A DNA stretch of 64,000 bases from Hydrangea macrophylla (Eukaryota; Streptophyta; Magnoliopsida; Cornales; Hydrangeaceae), in NCBI GenBank assembly GCA_033977485.1, contig CM066998.1, forward strand, positions 60,540,274 through 60,604,273, given 5' to 3'. The notes under the pieces are model-generated. The model saw only the letters and a list, made by a program, of their open reading frames with translations, was not told the origin of the DNA and searched no databases. Made by a program: the position numbers and the translations under genes. Shown here one piece after another: positions 58,745-64,000 of this stretch; within the stretch, counting starts at the first letter, position 1; every line of letters begins with the position of its first letter.

Positions 58745-59956
58745 ATGTCAACTCTTCAAGCTTCAAGCATTATATCTTCATCCAATTCTCTCTCCTCTCG
58801 TCGTTGTCCAAGAGGAACAACCAGATGCGTTATCAGTGTCCCGAGGCTCCCTAAGAGTCCTCTCTCTCTCCCTTCTCTCTCCACTTTCTCTCTTCCCATT
58901 ACCCATATCGAAAAACAGCCTAATTCACCATCTGGTAGTCCCAATTCTTCAAGAAAAGACCCAATGGTGGAAGCTAAGCTTTATGCGATAATGGAGTCTA
59001 TTTCAGACAGAATTGAAATGCACAAAAACATGGGAGAGCAGAGAAATAACTGGAACACCCTGCTCTTAACATCGATTAACGCGATAACTCTCTCTGCTGC
59101 AACAATGGCTGGAATTGCATCCACAAGTCCAAATTTTGGAGCTCTAAATCTCTCTTCTACTTTAATGTACTTGGCAGCAACTGGGTTTTTGATTATTATG
59201 AATAAAATTCAACCTTCTCAACTTGTTGAAGAACAGAGAAATGCCACAAGGTTGTTCAAAAATCTTGAGACCCAAGTTGAGAGAAAACTCTCTCTTGGGA
59301 ATCCAACCATTGGTGATGTGAGAGAGATGAGTGAGAGAGTTCTGGCTCTTGATAGGGCATATCCACTTCCTTTACTCGGCACGATGCTCGAGAAATTCCC
59401 TGAAACGGTTGAACCAGCAGTGTGGTGGCCTAAACAAAGGAAGGGAATTGTGGGAAAAAGGGAAAGGGGGGCGGAAAGGAATGGTTGGAGTGGAAAATTG
59501 GAAGAGGAAATGAGAGAGGTAATTCGGGTATTAGAGAAAAAAGACGAAGAAGACTACTTAAGATTGGGAGAAAAAGCATTGAAACTTAACAAAGTTCTGG
59601 CCATCTCTGGACCTTTGTTAACAGGCTTAGCTGCTCTTGGTTGTGCCTTTTCGGGGTATAACAGCAATTCGACATGGGCTGCGGTGCTCGGAGTTGTCGC
59701 CGGGGCGATGGCAAGTGTTGTAAATACAGTCGAGCACGGTGCGCAAGTCGGGATGGTGTTTGAGATGTATAGAAGCAATGCTGGTTTCTTTAGGCAGATG
59801 GAAGAGAATATTGCATCAAATTTGGAGGAGAGAGAAGTGGAGAGGAGAGAGAATGGGGAGTTGCTTGAATTAAAGGTGGCTTTGAAGCTTGGAAGAAGCT
59901 TATCGGAGCTAAGGAATTTGGCTGCCAATGAAGAGTTTGCTAGCAAGCTTTTCTGA
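58745..59956 (+). CDS. At4g22030-like protein (plant-specific, probably chloroplast-targeted)
   Basis: A 403-residue intronless protein that I recognise as a homologue of Arabidopsis At4g22030, a plant family listed in databases as probable F-box protein. I see no F-box motif here, so that name is doubtful. Residues 1-70 are Ser/Pro/Arg-rich with few acidic residues, like a chloroplast transit peptide. Conserved parts follow: KLYAIMESISDRIEMHKNMG (79-97), QRNNWNTLLLTSINAITLSA (99-118), EKFPETVEPAVWWPK (216-230) and a C-terminal helical region with NTVEHGAQVGMVFEMYR (327-343). Hydrophobic segments at about 105-126, 135-152, 284-304 and 311-328 could be membrane spans. Residues 252-282 and 352-375 are charged and probably coiled or helical. 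The first ATG is used; the TATA box and leader fit. Its biochemical role is not known to me. It is the only intact host gene in the window. Confidence 0.9.
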   Translation: MSTLQASSIISSSNSLSSRRCPRGTTRCVISVPRLPKSPLSLPSLSTFSLPITHIEKQPNSPSGSPNSSRKDPMVEAKLYAIMESISDRIEMHKNMGEQRNNWNTLLLTSINAITLSAATMAGIASTSPNFGALNLSSTLMYLAATGFLIIMNKIQPSQLVEEQRNATRLFKNLETQVERKLSLGNPTIGDVREMSERVLALDRAYPLPLLGTMLEKFPETVEPAVWWPKQRKGIVGKRERGAERNGWSGKLEEEMREVIRVLEKKDEEDYLRLGEKALKLNKVLAISGPLLTGLAALGCAFSGYNSNSTWAAVLGVVAGAMASVVNTVEHGAQVGMVFEMYRSNAGFFRQMEENIASNLEEREVERRENGELLELKVALKLGRSLSELRNLAANEEFASKLF

Positions 59957-60248
59957 TATTTTCAAGTGTTGATGATCTTCTTCACTTGTGTTCATAATTT
60001 TGTAGATCATTCTTTGTACATGCATGTAACACTAGTTCCTTTTTTGAACAGATGTTAATCTGTGGAAATATTAACTCCATTCATAGATTCAATGTATATA
60101 GTGAATCAATAGACAATGTATGTAAGCAGAATTGATATCATCAATTATCAATTGACTTTGTCTTAAAAATTTCTTTGAATTGCTTCTCCTATATATTAAG
60201 ATGGCATCAGAACTGTGTTATACCACTTATCCGGTGGTTTTTATATAT
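59957..60248 (+). other. 3' flank of the host gene
   Basis: AT-rich, with several AATGTA / AATCAA-like poly(A) signal candidates between 60050 and 60125. The exact mRNA end cannot be fixed. Confidence 0.4.
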
Positions 60249-60360
60249 CATCAATGCTAGGGGCACTAATAAATCTCATTAATACTCACACCCACACTCT
60301 ATCTCTCTCCTAATGGCACATAGAGTGTGTGTGTGAGTGTTAGTGCCCCAAATATTACTC
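60249..60360. mobile_element. Foldback MITE 4
   Basis: ATCAATGCTAGGGGCACTAA at the left is mirrored by TTAGTGCCCCAAATATTACT at the right, with inner arms ACTCACACCCACACTCTAT and the reverse. 112 bp, in the 3' flank of the host gene, followed by a TA microsatellite (60361-60385). Confidence 0.7.
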
Positions 60361-60837
60361 TTATATATATATATATATATATATACCTGGATCCGGACTG
60401 GATATACACACACTCCACACATACACGCAAACCCCAGCCCCAACTCAATTCCAAAGTCCCATGCACACTAGCCCACAACAAAGCCCAACAAGGCCACTCA
60501 TTCAACTGAAAAATAACTGGGGGCAAGCAACTAGAATCCATTATATATGGGGATTCGAACCCTATCCTTCCCCACTGGGAAGTGTTGAAGCTTAATTTAC
60601 ATTGTTGCGTCTATTATCTAACAACTTAAAATTTGGAGTACCTGATAACTTAACGGGGGGGGGGTGATTTGAGTTTGACTCTCACTCTCTGCTTTGGTGT
60701 GCATATTTTGCACTTTGTCATTTGTCTCTATGCACTATGATGGAGTTTGGTTTGTTAACTAGCTATCCATTGTGAGACGGGGTGACACATGTGAGAGGAT
60801 ATTGAAGTTTGATGTACATTATTGGTTCCATCTCAAA

Positions 60838-61572
60838 GGGTGTGTTTGAATTGTTGGATGAGCGTACAAGATAGGATAAGCCTTATCATATCTAATGTGC
60901 AACACTACAACCTATCCGTTGAATAAAAAAATTCAGAACTCCATTTTGATCCCAAATTTGTGGAATAAAATTATATCATGGTGTGGTTGAGATAGGGCTT
61001 GATAAAGAGCAGTGAGATAAGAAAAATGACTAAAATTTTTTTTATTTATAAAAATAGATATTCATAAACATTTAGTTGTTAAAGTACACAATAGATATAA
61101 AAAAAATTGTAAAAGTAAAATTTAAAAAATAAAAAATGATATCTAAAATATTCAAATATTCATAAATAGTTATCAAATAATATTTCAGGCATAATATTAA
61201 TTTTAAAAATAGAACGAATTTTTAAAAAGAATAAAATATGTTATGTTTATCGTAGGAAATATTTAAATTTTTTAATAATATCCGAATTACTTTTATCCAG
61301 CACACTGCCAAACACATAACATGATTTAAGTTTCATCGACGGAATTTTTATCCTATTCTATCATGTCGTATCCTATCTTTTTTTTTTTTTTTTGAACGGC
61401 AAACAAATTTTATTAAAAAGCCTGAAGGCCAAAGAGAAAAACAACCCCAAACAAGGCCACCAAACGGAACCTCACCGAAAACCCAAACCAAAAAAGAAGC
61501 AGACCCAAAAAATCAAACTATCGTATCCTATCTGATTCGATAGTTTTATCTAACCTGCCAAACATGACCTAA
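60838..61572. mobile_element. Possible degraded DNA transposon interrupted by LINE end
   Basis: The left side (GGTGTGTTTGAATTGTTGGA, then GATAGGATAAG) and the right side (reverse complement CATGTTTGGCAGGTTAGAT, then AGATAGGATA) look like diverged inverted arms. No coding; low certainty because no target duplication is seen. Confidence 0.35.
61379..61520 (-). mobile_element. 5'-truncated LINE (3' end fragment) with 13-bp target duplication
   Basis: On the minus strand this ~140-base insert ends TTTGTTTGCCGTTC followed by a poly-A of about 16, as expected for the 3' end of a plant L1-type LINE. It is flanked by TCGTATCCTATCT at 61366-61378 and 61521-61533, a perfect direct repeat typical of target-primed insertion. 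Confidence 0.75.
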
Positions 61573-61865
61573 TAATTAAACTTTTGGAGTGAATTGTGAC
61601 TTAACTACGGCAAGCTTTGACTCACCAATAAACTAGTAGAGTAAAGGCGAACAATTTTTCGAAGAACATGATGCCGAGAACTGTACTCTAAGTATAGAGC
61701 ATGATTTTTAAAGGAAGAACTTGAGAACAAGATAGGATAAGCCTCAGATTATTATTTTTTAGATGAGAGAGGTAGCTCAGGCTTCAATAAGTTGTAAAAT
61801 GTGTTATTGTTTCATAGATTTTATGGGTTAAACACAAAATTTACTCTTGAAGTTTAGTCCTTATA

Positions 61866-62149
61866 GGCTTAGTTTGGCCCCCACGTGGTGCTTCTCCTTT
61901 TTTAAAGCCCAATTTCATGTTAATTCATTTGGTAACTAGTTTATGAGCTTTGCAAAAATTAAACTTAGGGCTTTTTTGGAGGGAGCTTTTAAAAGCTCTA
62001 GAATGGAGCTTTTAAAAGCTCAAGGTTGCTTTTTGGTTTCATGATGTCTTTTTGAAGAGTAGTGTGTCACTTGTATAAAATTATCAAAGAACTTAGTAAT
62101 AAATTTCATAAGCTCTTTTTAAAAAGCCACATGGGGGCCAAACTAAGCC
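61866..62149. mobile_element. Foldback MITE 5
   Basis: GGCTTAGTTTGGCCCCCACG at the left and CATGGGGGCCAAACTAAGCC at the right form a 23-base inverted repeat with one mismatch. The interior holds GGAGCTTTTAAAAGCTC twice (about 61983 and 62006), itself palindromic. Non-coding, 284 bp. Confidence 0.75.
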
Positions 62150-62832
62150 ATAGTTTTAATTGTATTTATTTGGCCTTTGCATGAAGTTTTTCAATAGAAG
62201 TAATATGGTCCAAATATCTCACTCTGTTAGCAAATTTGACGGAATTCACATATTGCTATGCGCAATTACGGTAACAAATGGGTGGGAGAGATTGGTGGTG
62301 TTCTATTTTTACCCTTAAAAGTAACTGTGCATATTATGTAAGTAAATATTGTCAACCTTTTTCACAGAACTGGACAATTGGACCACATTACTTCTATTTA
62401 AAAATTTCAAGGGCCAAATTAATACAATCAAAACTAAAAAAACTAAAATGAGACGGAGACCAAACCTTAAAGAGAATATTTTGTAGTTAAGCTTAGATTT
62501 TTAGTATACACCACATCTACTTTCGAAATTTAGTTGGCAGTATGGCCTGAAGAAATGCGAGTCAGTCAAATTTAGTTGTTCCTTTTCTTTCTCAATGAAT
62601 TGACTTGTTTCAGCCAAAAAATAAAAACAAAAATAAAAAAAAAAAAAAAAAAAAAATCAGTTTTCAAGGCACCTCCATAATTTTTCTAAGATTAAAATGG
62701 TGTGTTGTGTAATTTTTTTTTTTTTATAATTTTTTATTTTATGGTTAGTGGGAGTGGATATAATTAATGTGATTAGTGAATATATATGCGCTCCAATTAG
62801 GATTGAATGATCACACTAAAAGATAATTCTGA
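62150..62832. other. Intergenic stretch without recognised gene
   Basis: AT-rich, with an A run near 62633-62656 and a T run near 62711-62725. Confidence 0.4.
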
Positions 62833-62995
62833 GATGAGTTGGACGCTTTAATGCAAGAAATACCAGGAGGAGAGAAGATAATTGTAGGTGGAGATTTTAA
62901 TAGCCATGTAGGCAAAGATAGAACTGGATATGAGAGGGTGCATGGGGGTATGGTTTTGGAGATATCGTATTTATCTTAATGTTGTTGATAATCTT
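62833..62995 (+). pseudogene. LINE (RTE-type) endonuclease fragment
   Basis: An open piece DELDALMQEIPGGEKIIVGG continues as DFNSHVGKDRTGYERVHGG, then GYGFGD in the next frame. It matches the apurinic endonuclease domain of plant RTE-like LINEs (the GDFN..VG motif includes catalytic Asp and Asn). A one-base frameshift after HGG and stops on both sides show that it is a fragment. No RT part is seen. Confidence 0.75.
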
Positions 62996-63321
62996 TTAGT
63001 AGTGTTTATTTGTCATGGGATGCTGATATTTCAAACTAGGACATAATGGGTTGGCATTTATCCAGTCTACATAATTGCCATTGCCTTTTTATTGTTGCTT
63101 TGTCTAAACTGCTTATTCTTGTCCCAATTTATCTCAAGTGTGAGTCGTTTGAAGGCATTTTTTCATTTGCAAATTTGTAACTGCTTCACTGAAACAATGA
63201 AGATAAAGAGAAAAGAAAGTTAGATCTCTTACCTTGGGATGCGGTAATACATCTAAGAAATTATTCCATCGTGCGTACTCTCCTCTGGATTCAAAAATAA
63301 AGACATGGATTAAATGCCCTG

Positions 63322-63596
63322 TCCAATTCAGTTCCGTTTGATAAAACAAAAAATTTAGCATTGAATTTTTAGTATTGAAAATTTCAAGCTATTAGTCTTA
63401 GTTGGAAAAGCAGTGTTTCAAGTACTGAGATATGCTACATTCACTGATTTCTTTTTACTATAACATTTTTACTTCAAGTTTTTAGTAAACTTTGCATGCT
63501 TTTTCATTAAAGTAGCACATTATCAAACGTACTGTAAAATATTAAGTGTTGAAACTTTCAATTTTCAACAATTAATGGATTATCAAACACACCCTT
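63322..63596. mobile_element. Possible MITE with TTTGATAA ends
   Basis: CCGTTTGATAAAAC near 63327 and GGATTATCAAACACACCC at 63579-63595 form loosely inverted ends, with ATTGAAAATTTCAA-like internal symmetry. No target duplication confirmed. Confidence 0.35.
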
Positions 63597-64000
63597 ACTC
63601 TCTTGTGGATGTAAATGGGGGAAAATTAGTTGAGATTCACTTATATATAAAAGATAGATGTTTCTTTGAACTTCTGGATATATATAAATTAAGTTCTCTT
63701 CCCATCAAAAAATAATAATAATAAATTTAAGTTCTCTTATATTTGATTCTTAATGCTATTTATTTATTGGCTTTTGAATTTTGTTTTATTTTCATGTACT
63801 TAGCATTTTGCAAATACTTAAATTGCTCGAATATCAGAAGTAAAAGTAATTTAATTTTTATCCCGAGAGCAATGAAGATATTTTCAAAACCCTTGTTGCG
63901 GAAACAACAAATCAAGGCAAAATTGAGAAAGCTAACGTCGGACGCAATCCTAATGAAGATTTGATTAAGAATCTGTTTGGCTTCGTTTATGGAGGCTCCA
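63597..64000. other. Intergenic stretch without recognised gene
   Basis: The 73-codon frame at 63743-63964 shows no recognisable domain. Nothing else stands out up to the window end. Confidence 0.35.

Noticed and set aside
59554..59946. 130-residue minus-strand frame opposite the host gene
   Set aside because: Antisense shadow of the 403-residue coding sequence; no independent signals.
60836..63596. 14-base inverted repeat AAGGGTGTGTTTGA (60836-60849) and TCAAACACACCCTT (63583-63596) as ends of one 2.8 kb transposon
   Set aside because: No matching target duplication and no coding in between; each end fits better with its own smaller nearby foldback, so one element is not supported.

Overview
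KIND OF GENOME. The window looks like nuclear DNA of a seed plant, most likely a woody eudicot. It is AT-rich and dominated by Ty1/copia and Ty3/gypsy LTR retrotransposons, a CACTA transposon, LINE fragments and MITEs. It holds one convincing host gene, an intronless relative of Arabidopsis At4g22030 (58745-59956, +). I cannot name the species. No rRNA, tRNA or CRISPR was seen. LAYOUT. (1) 1-7019: copia element 1 on the + strand. Its 5' LTR lies before the window; the leader, an unbroken 1329-aa Gag-Pol and the 3' LTR are present. (2) 7020-12049: no gene; a repeat zone rich in the palindrome AAGTGAAATTTCACTT, then two foldback MITEs. (3) 12050-26209: a nest. An old copia LTR remnant was split by copia element 2 (12387-25895, TSD CTTGG), whose 3' LTR was later split by a CACTA transposon (19257-24450). 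The CACTA element carries exons of a broken transposase-like gene on the minus strand. (4) 26210-46654: a second nest. A Tat/Ogre-type LTR remnant was split by a minus-strand gypsy chromovirus (28564-44825, TSD AGAAC). The chromovirus was then hit by a gag/pol-less LTR element inside its 3' LTR (29498-34415, TSD ACACC) and by a solo LTR inside gag (39590-41626). (5) 47527-56889: a non-autonomous minus-strand LTR element whose interior is almost entirely tandem repeats, including an alternating two-type array. (6) 56890-64000: the host gene with its promoter and 3' flank, several MITEs and two LINE fragments. HOW THE PARTS RELATE. The transposons act alone; there is no operon or pathway. The most notable signals are non-coding. 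The two related copia elements share at least three hairpins whose stems differ by paired, compensating changes, one in the leader and two in the LTR. Both also carry arrays of short palindromes at the same two places, just upstream of the LTR TATA box and again in the leader, with a different consensus in each (CGATCGATCG versus CAATCGATTG). Related CGAGCG-type palindromes occur near the promoter region of LTRs from other families in the same window. All identifications are by eye from sequence; no database search was run.
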